64,000 nt of DNA from Methylocapsa palsarum (GTDB lineage: Bacteria > Pseudomonadota > Alphaproteobacteria > Rhizobiales > Beijerinckiaceae), in the NCBI RefSeq assembly GCF_900114285.1, contig NZ_FOSN01000011.1, forward strand, positions 1 to 64,000. Direction: 5' to 3'. Position numbers and translations under genes: made by a program. The notes beneath the pieces are model-generated. The model did not search any database. It worked only from the letters and a program-made list of their open reading frames with translations, and was not told the DNA's origin. Of this stretch, positions 8,630 through 18,571 are shown piece by piece. Position 1 is the first letter of the stretch, and each line of letters starts with the position of its first letter.

Positions 8630-9880
8630 TTAGCCTTGAAATGTTGTCCCTTTCCTGGATTTGGCGGGCGAAGGCTCCCGCAAGAAAAATGGCGCAATTT
8701 GTCTTGTCTCAGGCAGTGCGAACATGACAAAAAACAGCGCAAAAAGCGAAATCAGCGCCGTGGTCAGGAATGCGGCGTTATATCCCGCGAACGATGCGAT
8801 CGCGCCGGCGAAAGACTGGCTCAACGAGCCGCCAAGACCCTGAATGGCGCCCAGCACGCCCCGGGCGAGACTATAATGTCCGGCGCCCCTCATGATATCT
8901 GCAAGAACGAGCGGAACTAGGATATCAAGAAGCCCGCCGCCGACCCCGTCCAGCACCTGTGTCGCTAACAGAAACGCCGGTTGATCGAACGTCGCGCACA
9001 AAATACCGCGCAAGGGAACGGCGGCGAAAGCCGCAATGAGGAGCGGCTTTCGTCCCAGCTCGTTGGCCCGGGTCACGATCAAGGCCATCATGATCGTCGT
9101 CGCCTGCGTGATGATAAGGGCGAGGGAGGTTATCTCTGTTCCAAGGCCCGAATTTGCGAGCGTCAGCTTTTGCAGCATCAGCGGAAGCACGGGCGCATTG
9201 GCGAAGTGAAACATGGCCGACGCGACCGTAAACAGAAGAAAAGGCCGATATCGCAGAAGGGAAAACCAGGAGATCGAGGCCGCAATTGGCTGATCGGCCT
9301 CCGAGCCTCTCGCTTTGAGGTGATCGACCGCGCCGGCCGGAATGCTGAACACCGCAATAGCGGTCAAAATCGCGAAAAGCGGAGTGATGTAAAACGGAGC
9401 TTCTTGCATCGCCGAAATCCCGAGAAGGCCTATGAGGGCGGCGATGAATATATTTCCCGCGCGATCGAACGCAGCATTACGGCCGAGCCTCGCCGCGAGT
9501 CCCTCGCGGCTGCAGAGGCCCACGGTGATCGCCGCGACGGTGGGCGCGAAGACGCCGCCGAGGATAGCCATCACGACATCCGCGGCGAGGACCACAGGAA
9601 CGTCCGGCCGCCACACGATCGCCAGGCCGCAAAAGGACAGCAAGAACGCGCCCGCCGCAACAAGCGTGCGTTTGGCCCTGGTGTGGTCGATGAACGCGCC
9701 GACAAACGGAAGCGCCATGATTCCAACCACGCCGCTGATCGACAGGACGATCCCGATTTCCGAGGCGGACCAATGAGCCTTTGACGTGAGAAATACGATG
9801 ACGAACGCGCCGAGCCCGCCGCGGACGTCCGCCAGGAAGAAATTGACCCAATCCAGCGCATATAACCGCATCATCTTCAT
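8630..9880 (-). CDS. MFS transporter
   Basis: A 416-residue inner-membrane protein with about 12 hydrophobic segments and a central charged loop (DHLKARGSEADQ) dividing two six-helix halves. The loop between helices 2 and 3 has the MFS pattern GAFIDHTRAKR. The start MKMMRLYALDWVNFFLADVRGG resembles uncharacterised MFS permeases of Rhizobiales. The substrate is not predictable from sequence or neighbours. Confidence 0.82.
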   Translation of the reverse strand: MKMMRLYALDWVNFFLADVRGGLGAFVIVFLTSKAHWSASEIGIVLSISGVVGIMALPFVGAFIDHTRAKRTLVAAGAFLLSFCGLAIVWRPDVPVVLAADVVMAILGGVFAPTVAAITVGLCSREGLAARLGRNAAFDRAGNIFIAALIGLLGISAMQEAPFYITPLFAILTAIAVFSIPAGAVDHLKARGSEADQPIAASISWFSLLRYRPFLLFTVASAMFHFANAPVLPLMLQKLTLANSGLGTEITSLALIITQATTIMMALIVTRANELGRKPLLIAAFAAVPLRGILCATFDQPAFLLATQVLDGVGGGLLDILVPLVLADIMRGAGHYSLARGVLGAIQGLGGSLSQSFAGAIASFAGYNAAFLTTALISLFALFFVMFALPETRQIAPFFLREPSPAKSRKGTTFQG

Positions 9881-10008
9881 CGCGCGCCGCGCGACGTCCC
9901 AGATTTGTCAACGACAACGTTAAATGCGCCTTGCGCGCGCCAGGATCGCCAGCCTCTGGCTCCCGCCGCGGAGCGCTTCACACGACGCCTGGACCTGATC
10001 TCTCAATA

Positions 10009-10242
10009 TCATTCATCGTCCATTTCATTGAGGGACATGATCGCAAACCCGATTTGCGCTCCGCTGCATGTCGAACCGATCATATATCCAAGCAGCACGG
10101 AGATCAGCCACGGCTGGCTGGAATTCATGATCAAGGTTTTGATGTTGGCGAGGTTTTGAAGGAGAATGAGGAGTGTCAACAGCAAGCCTATCGCAAATCC
10201 GATGAGCGCGTGCCGTATGAGAAAGCGGATCCAAAGGCGCAT
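10009..10242 (-). CDS. Small membrane protein, function unknown
   Basis: A 77-residue protein with two predicted membrane helices (residues 11-29, LIGFAIGLLLTLLILLQNL region, and 46-70, LISVLLGYMIGSTCSGAQIG region) and a basic N-terminus, giving a hairpin topology with an acidic tail NEMDDE. I do not recognise a family. The coherent membrane pattern argues that it is real. It is 128 bases upstream of the MFS gene on the same strand. Confidence 0.6.
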   Translation of the reverse strand: MRLWIRFLIRHALIGFAIGLLLTLLILLQNLANIKTLIMNSSQPWLISVLLGYMIGSTCSGAQIGFAIMSLNEMDDE

Positions 10243-10510
10243 GCTTGATCCTTCATTGCATCGGTGGCGGCGTAGGAAAGTCCCAACGCTAACGCGCCAG
10301 ACTGAACCGGAGTTCGACCCGGGCGCGCGCTTTCGAATAAGCGCTTGAGCCGAGTAGCTCTCTCTCCTTGAATGCGCTCGCGCTTGCGATTCGCAAGCGC
10401 GATAGTTCGCCGCGCAATCGCCCCAACAGGTAAATCAGGAGCGAAGCGGGAACTTTTGCGATGGGCGGCGCTTTAGATGGCGTCCGGATTGATTGCATGG
10501 GAGACGTTTC

Positions 10511-11626
10511 TTGAAGCTTTTTTCCTGTCAATATTGCCAGCAGCCGCTGCTCTTCGAGAATACGATTTGCGAGCGTTGCGGCCATCAGCTCGGCTATTTG
10601 CCCGAACGCTCCACCTTGAGCGCTGTCGAAGCGGACGGTTCCAACTGGATCGCGCTCGCCGACCGCGGCGAGAGCTATCGCTTTTGCGCCAACTGGGAGC
10701 GTGAGGGCTGCAATTGGCTGGTTCGGACGAAGGAAGACGAGCAGTTTTGCCGCGCGTGCCGGCATAATCGCACAATACCGGACATTTCCGATCCGGCGCA
10801 GCATCTTCGATGGCAGAAGATCGAAACAGCGAAGCGCCGCCTCATCTATACGCTGATCAACATAGGTGTTCCGTTACCCACATCAGCCAGCGGCGATCCG
10901 GAACCGCTCGTGTTTGATTTTCTCAGCGATCCGCGCGATCCGTCGATCGGGCGTAAAGTCATGACCGGCCACGACAACGGGGTGATCACGCTCTCCCTTG
11001 CCGAGGCCGACGACGCGGCGAGAGAAACGCTCCGGGTCTCGATGAAAGAACCTTACCGGACGCTGCTTGGTCATTTCAGGCACGAGGTGGGTCATTATTA
11101 CTGGGACAAGCTCGTCCGCGACGGCGGAGAGATTGACTCATGCCGCGAGGCGTTCGGCGACGAAAGCGAAGATTACGAGACCGCTCTGAAGAAATATTAC
11201 GAGCGCGGCGCTCCGGCGGGCTGGCGCGAGAGCTTTATCAGCGCCTACGCGACCTCGCATCCCTGGGAGGACTTCGCCGAAACCTTCGCGCATTTCCTGC
11301 ATATGATAGATACGCTGGAGACGGCGCGCGCCTTTGGCCTCAGCCTCAAACCCAAACTGGGCGACGCGGTCATGCTTGCGGGCGTCGATTTTGATCCGCA
11401 CGATGTTCAGGATATCGATCATCTGATCAACGAATGGCTTCCGCTCACCTTCGCGGTCAACAATATCAATCGCTCAATGGGACAGCCGGACCTTTACCCG
11501 TTCGTGCTCTCGCCGATGGTGATCGAGAAGCTGAAATATGTCAGCCGGCTGGTTCATCGGCGCTCCACAGCGGTCGGCGACGCGCCGGCGCAATTCGAAG
11601 GACGCGAGGTTCGGGACGCTGTCTGA
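10511..11626 (+). CDS. Putative zinc-binding metallopeptidase with zinc ribbon
   Basis: A 371-residue protein with an N-terminal zinc ribbon (CQYCQQPLLFENTICERCGH, two CxxC knuckles), a second Cys pair (FCRACRH) and a metallopeptidase core with the catalytic HExxH motif in RHEVGHYYWDKL. Downstream, AYATSHPWEDFAETFAHFLH supplies a likely third ligand. This is the layout of the DUF2248/'zinc-binding metallopeptidase family' proteins, whose targets are unknown. The start is TTG 10511, favoured by GGGAGA six bases upstream; an in-frame TTG at 10493 lacks a site. The gene stands alone. Confidence 0.8.
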   Translation: MKLFSCQYCQQPLLFENTICERCGHQLGYLPERSTLSAVEADGSNWIALADRGESYRFCANWEREGCNWLVRTKEDEQFCRACRHNRTIPDISDPAQHLRWQKIETAKRRLIYTLINIGVPLPTSASGDPEPLVFDFLSDPRDPSIGRKVMTGHDNGVITLSLAEADDAARETLRVSMKEPYRTLLGHFRHEVGHYYWDKLVRDGGEIDSCREAFGDESEDYETALKKYYERGAPAGWRESFISAYATSHPWEDFAETFAHFLHMIDTLETARAFGLSLKPKLGDAVMLAGVDFDPHDVQDIDHLINEWLPLTFAVNNINRSMGQPDLYPFVLSPMVIEKLKYVSRLVHRRSTAVGDAPAQFEGREVRDAV

Positions 11627-11793
11627 ACCGCTTCGGCGCAAAGAGTTGGCGCCTGTCATCGAATCCTTGCGCGGCTCGATCGCCTTCCGCGGGGACGATT
11701 TCAAACGCTGGTCGTCGTCCGCTCGGGGTCGCCTGACGAGCGATAAAAGAAGGCCGCGCATAAGGCCGCCGCGCTGAAACCGGTCTCCCGCTG

Positions 11794-12558
11794 CTAGTCC
11801 TTTTCTGGAACGAAGGCGCCGGGAGGAACGAGCGCAGGCGTGACGTAGGCGTGGTTCAAGACGTCGAGCTGCGCCCAAAGCACGTTGCACTTGAAACGCA
11901 CGGCGTCGACGCAGGCCTCCTGCTCCGCGCGGGTGATCGCGTTCGCCTTGACGTAACAGAGAGCGAAGTCCGAATCGCGCGGCGCCTGACTGAGCCGCCT
12001 CCTGAAATAGGCCATGACGCCGTCGCCGATGAACTCATAATTTTCCAGCATGCCGGCAATGCGCTCGCGATGGATCGAGGGCGCGAAGAGTTCGGTCAGC
12101 GAGGAGGCCACCGCCACGACGAGAGGCTGCTCGCGCACGAAGCGCACATAAGATTCGACGATATGACGCGTCGCCGGCAAGGCCCCCCGCATCGACGTGA
12201 CATAATCGCGATCGAGCCCGAGACCGTCGGTCAAAATGAGCCAGCGTTCGATTCCGCCCGGCTCGTCCCCGAGGCCATCGTGATCGTGGATGCGGCTGAT
12301 CCATTCGCGACGCAACGCGCGATCATGGACGCGGCTCATGAAGGCGGCGTCTTTGCGCGGAACCGCCTCCTGATAGCAGTATCGGTTGAGCGCCCAGGCC
12401 TGAACCTGACCCTTGTTCAGCTTGCCGCCATGCAGAAGCTTATGAAAAACATGCTTGTCATGATACCGCTCGGTCCCGACGCTGCGGATGGCGGCGTCGA
12501 ACTCCTCCACGGACATTGGAGCCGATACGGCCGGCCGCCGCGGGTTGATTTCGTCCAT
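11794..12558 (-). CDS. pqqC: Pyrroloquinoline-quinone synthase
   Basis: PqqC catalyses the last step of PQQ formation, an eight-electron oxidation and ring closure by a cofactor-less oxidase. The 254-residue protein is full length and shows RYHDKHVFHKLLHGGKL near the N-terminus, WALNRYCYQEAVPRKDAA, RIHDHDG, and LTELFAP, all conserved in PqqC. No pqqA, pqqB, pqqD or pqqE lies within reach, so this is an isolated copy, a known arrangement in some methylotrophs where PQQ serves methanol dehydrogenase. The 114-bp repeat lies upstream at 12609. Confidence 0.93.
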   Translation of the reverse strand: MDEINPRRPAVSAPMSVEEFDAAIRSVGTERYHDKHVFHKLLHGGKLNKGQVQAWALNRYCYQEAVPRKDAAFMSRVHDRALRREWISRIHDHDGLGDEPGGIERWLILTDGLGLDRDYVTSMRGALPATRHIVESYVRFVREQPLVVAVASSLTELFAPSIHRERIAGMLENYEFIGDGVMAYFRRRLSQAPRDSDFALCYVKANAITRAEQEACVDAVRFKCNVLWAQLDVLNHAYVTPALVPPGAFVPEKD

Positions 12559-12608
12559 AGCCTGGGCTCCCTGCCGCCGCAGCCGGTTTTTTGGCTGTCT
12601 CGCCCCCT

Positions 12609-12722
12609 AGAGCGCTTTCCGATCGCATGAAGTCATGCGATCGATCAGAAATCGCTCCAGAGTCAAAAACTTGAGCATAGTCTTGCCGATTGGATTGATT
12701 CACTCCGATCGGAATATGCTCT
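12609..12722. repeat. 114-bp intergenic repeat, copy 2
   Basis: Second copy of the element at 6538-6651, same length, with scattered substitutions. In the second hairpin the changed arm reads TCCGATCG, so pairing with CGATTGGA is kept through one G-T wobble, and an extra C-G pair is gained. It lies between ligD and pqqC. Confidence 0.75.
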
Positions 12723-12787
12723 AGATAGAAAATTAAGCCATCTCAGCCAAGGGCGAAAAAATCCCTTGCGCCAAAAAGCCCCGCTCC

Positions 12788-15394
12788 TCAGCGCAGGCGT
12801 TTGATCGCGCCGTCCAAAGGCCGCTCGCCGTCGCAATAATCCTCCCAGGCGGCCAGCCTGGCGCAGAGGCGCGGCGCCGTGCGGATTGTATATTTTGCCG
12901 GGTTCAACCCTTTTTTCACCTGGCTCCAGGTTAGCGGCATGGATACGGGCGCGCCGGGGCGACCGCGCGGCGAAAAAGGAGCGACGGACGTCGCCATGCG
13001 ATCATTGCGCAGGTAATCCAGAAAGATCCGCCCCGTGCGCTCCTTCTTGGCCATGCTGATCAGGTATCGGTTGGGCGCGTCCGCCGCCATCGCCTTGCAA
13101 ATGTCGCGGGCGAAGGCCTTGGCGACGGCCCAGTCGATCCCCTTGGCCTGCAGCGGCGTCACCACGTGCAGCCCTTTGCCGCCCGTGGTCTTGCAAAAAC
13201 CGACGAGGCCAAGATCATGCAGACGGTCGCGGATTTCGCGCGCCGCCGCCATCACATCGTCGAAGGAAACGTCCGGCGCAGGGTCGAGGTCGAACACCAG
13301 CCGGCCAGGCTGCTCCGGCGCGAACGGCTCGCAGTTCCAGGGATGCAGCTCCACCGCGGCCGTCTGGGCGGCGGCGACCAACGCCTCGACCCGGTCGAAT
13401 TGCAGATAAGGCTTCCGGTCTCCGAAGACCTCGACCTCGGTGATCAAGGACGATTGCCCCTTGGCGGAGTGGCGCTGGAAAAAGCTCTGACGCCCGTTGA
13501 TCCCGTCCGGCATACGGATCATCGAACACGGCCGGCCCTTGAGATGCCGCAGCATCCAGTCGCCGACGGCCTCGTAATATCGGGCCAGATCGAGCTTCGT
13601 GACCGGGCCTCCGTCCCCGGAGTCCGGCCACAGCGGCTTGTCGGCGTGAGAGATGACAACCCCCATGACTGTCGCGGATCCGCGGGGAATGGCCGATTTT
13701 GTCCGCACCGGCGCGTTGATCGGCTCGTTGAAGTCTGTCGTTGCGGGCGCCGGAGGTTCGGCCACGACCTCGCTTGCCGGTTTATCCTCGCGAAGTCCTT
13801 TGAACGACGCCTGGCGGATCAGTCCGTCGCCGGTGAAGCCGGCATATTCGATCTCCGCGACAAGCTCCGGCCGCACCCAGTGAACGCCCGCCGCCTTTTT
13901 CGGCGCCCCCTTGCCGGCAAATGGGGTGGCGTCGGTCTCAAGCGCCTTCAGGCGAGGCATGAGGCCCGCGATGGTCGTATGGCTGAATCCGCTCCCAATC
14001 CGGCCAACATGAATAAGCTCGTTGTCGCAATTGACCCCGGCGATCAAAGACCTGAAGGCCTCGCCCGTCGTCGTCCAACCGCCGATCACCACCTCGTGGC
14101 CCTGCCGGCACTTGCATTTGCCCCAGCTTTCGCTCCGTCCCGATTGATAGGGCGCGTCGAGCCGCTTGGAGACGATGCCCTCGAGGCGCATACGGCAGGC
14201 CGAACGCAGCACCGCGTCGCCTGCGGTGACGAAATGATCGACAAAGCGGATGTTGACCGGCGCGTTCGCGAGCGCCGCCTTTAGACGGCTCTTGCGTTCG
14301 GACAGCCCAAGGGAGCGCATATCCTCGCCATCGTGAAACATCTGGTCGAAAGCGAAAAAGACGAGATTTCCGGTCTTTTCCTCGGAAATGGCGGCCTGAA
14401 GCGCCGCGAAGTCCGGCGCGCCGCCATGATCGAGCGCCGCCACCTCGCCATCGATGATTCCGTCCGCGAGCCTTGCGCCGGCAGAGACGATCTCGGGAAA
14501 CCTCGTGGACCAGTCAAGGCCTCTGCGCGTAAGAAGCGTCGCCTTGCCGCCCTGAACCCGCAATTGCATGCGGTAGCCGTCGAACTTGATCTCATGCGCC
14601 CACCCAGGTTCCGACGGAGGCTTTTGAAGCGCCGTCGCGAGCTGCGGCTCGATGAAGTCCGGCAGGCGAGCGGCGCGCCGCGCTTTTCCCCTCGATCTGA
14701 CTTTGGGCGCGGCGAGGCCCCCGGTCGCGGGGGGCTCGCGGTCGCTTCGCCAGACGGCGCCGGCCGGCGCGCCCTTCGCGGTCATGAAGGGAGTCGCCGC
14801 CCTGCCCTCGCCGTTGGCGATCTCGGTCATCGTGCGGCCGGACGCCACTGAACGGTCATTCTCGCCGGCTCCCGCGAGGTCGCCCGCCGCCGCGCCATCG
14901 TCGCGGTGCTTGATCAGCAGCCAGTTCGCCTTGCCGCCGCTGTCGCGCGTTGTCCGCGCCAGCACCCACGAACCGTGCATTCGCTCGCCTTCCATGACGA
15001 ACTTCAGCTCTCCTTGAGCGAGCGCCTGGTTGATGTTCTCGAAGCCCTCCTCCGGCGCCCAGAAGCCGCGATCCCAAAGCATCACCGCGCCGCCGCCGTA
15101 TTGGCCCTTCGGGATCACGCCTTCGAAATCGCCATAGTCGAGGGGATGGTCCTCGACCTCCACGGCCAGGCGCCGGTCCTTCGGATCGAGCGAGGGCCCC
15201 TTCGGCACGGCCCAGGACCTGAACGCGCCCTCGTGCTCCAGCCGAAGATCGAAATGCAGACGCCTCGCCGCGTGTTTCTGGATGACAAAGCGAAGCGCCC
15301 GGGACGACTTGGCCCGGCCGCCTTTTCCCGACGGCTCGGAGGTCTTCGAGAAGTCCCGCATGCGCTGGTATTTGGTCAGCTTCGTCGCGGCCAT
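12788..15394 (-). CDS. ligD: Multifunctional DNA ligase D
   Basis: An 868-residue single-chain enzyme for bacterial non-homologous end joining. In order it has a 3'-phosphoesterase domain (residues about 30-190; [27 protein letters not shown]), an ATP-dependent ligase domain (about 240-550; nucleotidyl lysine in [11 protein letters not shown]) and a primase-polymerase domain (about 565-860; [13 protein letters not shown], metal-binding [15 protein letters not shown]). This PE-LIG-POL order is common in Rhizobiales, while Pseudomonas and Mycobacterium differ in arrangement. The partner ku gene is not in the window. Confidence 0.93.
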   Translation of the reverse strand: MAATKLTKYQRMRDFSKTSEPSGKGGRAKSSRALRFVIQKHAARRLHFDLRLEHEGAFRSWAVPKGPSLDPKDRRLAVEVEDHPLDYGDFEGVIPKGQYGGGAVMLWDRGFWAPEEGFENINQALAQGELKFVMEGERMHGSWVLARTTRDSGGKANWLLIKHRDDGAAAGDLAGAGENDRSVASGRTMTEIANGEGRAATPFMTAKGAPAGAVWRSDREPPATGGLAAPKVRSRGKARRAARLPDFIEPQLATALQKPPSEPGWAHEIKFDGYRMQLRVQGGKATLLTRRGLDWSTRFPEIVSAGARLADGIIDGEVAALDHGGAPDFAALQAAISEEKTGNLVFFAFDQMFHDGEDMRSLGLSERKSRLKAALANAPVNIRFVDHFVTAGDAVLRSACRMRLEGIVSKRLDAPYQSGRSESWGKCKCRQGHEVVIGGWTTTGEAFRSLIAGVNCDNELIHVGRIGSGFSHTTIAGLMPRLKALETDATPFAGKGAPKKAAGVHWVRPELVAEIEYAGFTGDGLIRQASFKGLREDKPASEVVAEPPAPATTDFNEPINAPVRTKSAIPRGSATVMGVVISHADKPLWPDSGDGGPVTKLDLARYYEAVGDWMLRHLKGRPCSMIRMPDGINGRQSFFQRHSAKGQSSLITEVEVFGDRKPYLQFDRVEALVAAAQTAAVELHPWNCEPFAPEQPGRLVFDLDPAPDVSFDDVMAAAREIRDRLHDLGLVGFCKTTGGKGLHVVTPLQAKGIDWAVAKAFARDICKAMAADAPNRYLISMAKKERTGRIFLDYLRNDRMATSVAPFSPRGRPGAPVSMPLTWSQVKKGLNPAKYTIRTAPRLCARLAAWEDYCDGERPLDGAIKRLR

Positions 15395-15733
15395 GTCGTC
15401 TCCGGCTTCGCGCTGAACGATCGGCGCGCCCTGAAGCGCCGCGCGATCCCAGTCTTAGGAAAAGCGGGCGCCTCTAGCGAAGGATGAACCCGTTTTTGAC
15501 GCGTTTTTGAAAAGAATGAACCCCTTGTCGGCCCGGCGCGTTCCGTCGAGGCGAGGCTCGGCATGAACAAGATCGTCAAGACCGCCGCCTGTTCAGGGCG
15601 CAAACCCGCAAGAGGCGCGGCGGTGTCCGAGCTGAAGATGCGGGTCAGGCCTTGGGGTTAGAGGCGGCTGGCGTGGAACGAGCCTCTGCCGAACGGGTTA
15701 GGCGGCATGATGTTGTCTAATCCCGGAGTGAAT
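15395..15733. other. Divergent intergenic region ligD / DUF4142
   Basis: No gene is supported here. A 32-codon frame from ATG 15562 exists, but its residues show no family character and it has no clear ribosome site. The region must hold the promoters of both neighbours; no specific motif was recognised. Confidence 0.3.
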
Positions 15734-16348
15734 GTGAACAAGACAATCGTTTTTGGCGCGATGCTCCTCGGGCTCGCAGGCGCAACGGTTCAGGCAGAGT
15801 CCGTTAGCGAAAAAACCGGACTGAATTCGGTTCTTGGCGTCAGCCCCTCCACAGCCGATTTCGTGAAAGAGGCGGCGATCAGCGATCTCTTCGAGATCCA
15901 ATCAAGTCAACTCGCCAAACAGCAGGCGACAGGTCCGGTGGCGACTTTCGCCGATCAAATGATCCAGGACCATACCAAGACCTCGAATGAGTTGAAGATG
16001 CTCGCGCAGGACCCCTCGGTCAAGGTCGACGTCCCGTTGGCGCTGGACGCTTCACATCAAAAGACGCTTGATTCGATGAAGGACGCGGAAGGCGTCAATT
16101 TCATCAGAACCTACGCCAATGATCAGGCGTCCGGCCACAAGGACGCTGTGAGTCTGTTTGAGCGCTACGCAAAAGGCGGCGAAAATGCTGCGCTGAAGCA
16201 GTGGGCGGCAAGAACGCTGCCGGCGTTGAAACATCATCTCGAAATGGCGGAGGGTCTGCGAAACGCGGGCGCGAGACACGAATCGGAAAATCGCGGCGCC
16301 ATGCCAGGCTTGAAGGAGCCGACGGGCCGCTCGGTTTATGGCAAATAG
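15734..16348 (+). CDS. DUF4142 exported protein
   Basis: A protein of about 204 residues with a signal peptide (MNKTIVFGAMLLGLAGATVQA, cleavage after AQA-like VQA) and a DUF4142 ferritin-like helical domain: ADFVKEAAISDLFEIQSSQL, then FADQMIQDHTKTSNEL and LPALKHHLEMAEGL. The family is periplasmic or outer-membrane associated and has no settled function. The frame is open from ATG 15707, but GTG 15734 is preceded by GGAG (15725-15728) and starts exactly at the signal peptide, so it is preferred. Confidence 0.78.
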   Translation: MNKTIVFGAMLLGLAGATVQAESVSEKTGLNSVLGVSPSTADFVKEAAISDLFEIQSSQLAKQQATGPVATFADQMIQDHTKTSNELKMLAQDPSVKVDVPLALDASHQKTLDSMKDAEGVNFIRTYANDQASGHKDAVSLFERYAKGGENAALKQWAARTLPALKHHLEMAEGLRNAGARHESENRGAMPGLKEPTGRSVYGK

Positions 16349-16515
16349 GCGCCCGGACAGAGCCATGCTGAGTCTTTTATAGCCATGCTGCGCCTTCCCG
16401 CGAGAGGCGGGACGGCGCCCGTCCCGAGACGGCGCGTCGCGCGACAGGCGGATCTCCGCGTGGGGCGCAGCCTCGCAGAAGCGGAACCGGAGGCGCGCGA
16501 GATCATTTATCGTCC

Positions 16516-17468
16516 ATGGAAACGCCCAAGCTCAGCGATCAAACAGTCCGGATTCGTCGCATCGAGGCAATTATCAACAACGAGAGCGGCGGCGTGAACA
16601 AGGGCGCGGCCGATACGATGAAATCCCTTGCGTCGGACCTTGGAATTTCCATTCGCGTCTCCAGCGTCGAGTCAAACGAGGTGGAGAGGGCCGTTCGCGG
16701 CGCCGTCGACTCCGGCCCCGATCTGGTGGCGGTCCTCGCCGGAGACGGCACGGCGCGTCTCGCGGCGGAATTATGTGGCGACAATGACTGCTGGCGCCTC
16801 TTCCTGGCGGCACGATGAACCTTCTCCCCAGAGCCCTCTACGGCGAATTGTCATGGACTGAGGCGTTGCGCGACTCTTTGCGAGCGGGGCGGATACGACC
16901 CATGTGCGGCGCGGAAGTCGAGGGGCGTTCGTTCTATGTCGCCGCGATCGTGGGCGCGCCGGCGTTGTGGGCTCCCGCGCGGGAGGCGATGCGGACTCTA
17001 CAGTTGCAACACGCATGGACGCGTGCGCGTCACGCTATTGAAAGCGCGTTTTCCCGAAAGGTCCGCTTTGCTCTGGATCATGATTCCGCGGGAGCGGCCG
17101 AAGCGCTCGTGGTCCTTTGTCCCTTGGCGTCGAAAGTGTGCGACGACGAATCGGCCTTTGAAGCCGCGGCGCTCGACCCGAAAAGCGCCGCCGAAGCATT
17201 CAAGCTTGGAGTTAATTTTCTGGCCGGCGAATGGCGGCGGGATCAATCGGTGAAGAACATTCTGCGGTGCCGGTTCGTCCGGGTGTGGTCGAAGAGGCCG
17301 ATTCCCTGTATTCTCGACGGCGAAATGTGGATGTTGCCGAGCGATGCGACATTCACATTCGTACCGAACTCATTTCGGGCTCTTGTTCCCGCAATCATCA
17401 GCGATGAAATCCGCACGGGCTCCAACCTCAACGCGGGACACAAATCCGAAAGCGGCGGAGTTTCTTGA
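16516..17468 (+). pseudogene. Diacylglycerol/lipid kinase family gene, split by a frameshift
   Basis: Two adjoining frames together make one lipid kinase of the DAGK/YegS type. The first (16516-16818) carries the N-terminal lobe with the ATP-site motif LAGDGTARLAAEL. The second (from 16815) begins with MNLLPRALYG. Reading the second frame back from 16797 gives PLPGGTMNLLPRALYG, the conserved family block, so the frame must change between about 16785 and 16797. Either a one-base indel has broken the gene or the assembled base is wrong. The C-terminal part has no further disruption and ends in a TTGA overlap with the metallophosphoesterase, which suggests recent inactivation or an error. Confidence 0.7.
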
Positions 17469-18262
17469 CCATTCGCCTCGTCCATCTCAGCGACGTGCAT
17501 TTCGGCGCGGAGGATCGGGAAGCGTCGGAGTCGGCCGTGGTTATGGCTCACTCGTTTTCGCCCGACGCCGTGATCGTTTCGGGGGATGTGACCGCGGCGG
17601 GGCGCCCTCGCGAGTTCAGGCAGGCGCAGACCTGGCTTGCCCGGCTGCCTTCGCCGCGTTTCGTCACCCCTGGCAACCACGATGTCCCGTACTGGAATCT
17701 TCCTCTCAGGATTTTTGCGCCTTTCGCGCGCTACCACAGATTCATCGGACCGGTCAGCGTGACGGCGATCAATCTCCCCGGCCTCGCGGTGCGCGGCGTC
17801 AATACGTCTCGCGGCGCGCAGTTTCGGTCCGATTGGTCGAAGGGCGCCGTCAATCTCGATGCGCTCCGTCAAAGCGCGCTCGAACTGAAGGCCGCCGCGA
17901 CGGCGTTGAAGGTGCTGGTCTGTCATCATCCGCTGATCGAGGCCCGGCCCACGGTGATGACGGGCGGGGTTTATCGCGCCGCGGCCGCATCCGTCCTCCT
18001 GGCGCAGGCCGGGATCGACCTGATCCTGACGGGACATGTCCACGATCCCTTCGCCGTCAGTCTCCAACCGCAAGGAGGTCGAACCTACGCGATCGGAGCT
18101 GGCACGCTATCCTTGCGCTCGCGGGGGGCGCCTCCAAGTTATTCCACCATCGAAGCCGACGCTCTCTCGATCAAGATTCAGGCGTGGGGTTGGACAGGAT
18201 CCGATTTCGAACCGTTCAAGGCTTGGCTGCTGCCCCGGCGCAATTATCGCAATAATCCCTGA
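17465..18262 (+). CDS. Metallophosphoesterase
   Basis: A 265-residue calcineurin-like phosphoesterase. The metal-binding blocks occur in family order: HLSDVHFG, VSGDVTAAG, TPGNHDVP, VCHHPLIE and LTGHVHDP. The substrate class (cyclic nucleotide, nucleotide or phospholipid headgroup) cannot be told from the sequence. TTG 17465 overlaps the stop of the lipid kinase frame (TTGA), so it was probably translated by coupling to that gene; pairing with a lipid kinase suggests a phospholipid role, but this is inference. Confidence 0.85.
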   Translation: MTIRLVHLSDVHFGAEDREASESAVVMAHSFSPDAVIVSGDVTAAGRPREFRQAQTWLARLPSPRFVTPGNHDVPYWNLPLRIFAPFARYHRFIGPVSVTAINLPGLAVRGVNTSRGAQFRSDWSKGAVNLDALRQSALELKAAATALKVLVCHHPLIEARPTVMTGGVYRAAAASVLLAQAGIDLILTGHVHDPFAVSLQPQGGRTYAIGAGTLSLRSRGAPPSYSTIEADALSIKIQAWGWTGSDFEPFKAWLLPRRNYRNNP

Positions 18263-18571
18263 AGCGCGGCGCCAGCAACGCTCCGACCTCGCCCAATGCC
18301 GGCGGAGCATACCGCAGGTTGGACTAACAGGCGTTATAGCCCCGACAGTCTGTTCCAACAGCGTTCATCGGATCGCGTCGGCAGGTTTTTGCGCGACAGC
18401 CTCGGATAGTGGCGATCTGACGCGGTTCTATCGAAAGCGATCTTATACGTGATTGCAAGAGGAGGAATTAAAGCGGCGCCGTCATGAACGGCGCCGCGCA
18501 ATCTCCGTCCGGATCCATCAAGCATCGTAGCGTCGCGCCTCAACGAAGCGGGACGTTAGACGCCTAAAGGT
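18263..18571. other. Convergent intergenic region
   Basis: The region lies between the 3' ends of the metallophosphoesterase and the secreted protein. It holds the hairpin listed separately at 18473-18497. A purine-rich GAGGAGG at 18460-18466 resembles a ribosome site but no plausible gene follows at proper spacing. Confidence 0.35.
18473..18497 (-). terminator. Hairpin downstream of the secreted protein gene
   Basis: GCGGCGCCG (18473-18481) and CGGCGCCGC (18489-18497) form a nine-pair stem around a seven-base loop. On the minus strand it is followed by CTTTAATT, a weak U-tract, and it lies 75 bases past the stop at 18572, so it may terminate that gene. The U-tract is poor, so confidence is low. 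Confidence 0.35.

Noticed and set aside
15562-15660. 32-codon frame between ligD and the DUF4142 gene
   Set aside because: Too short and without a clear ribosome site; cannot be separated from chance.
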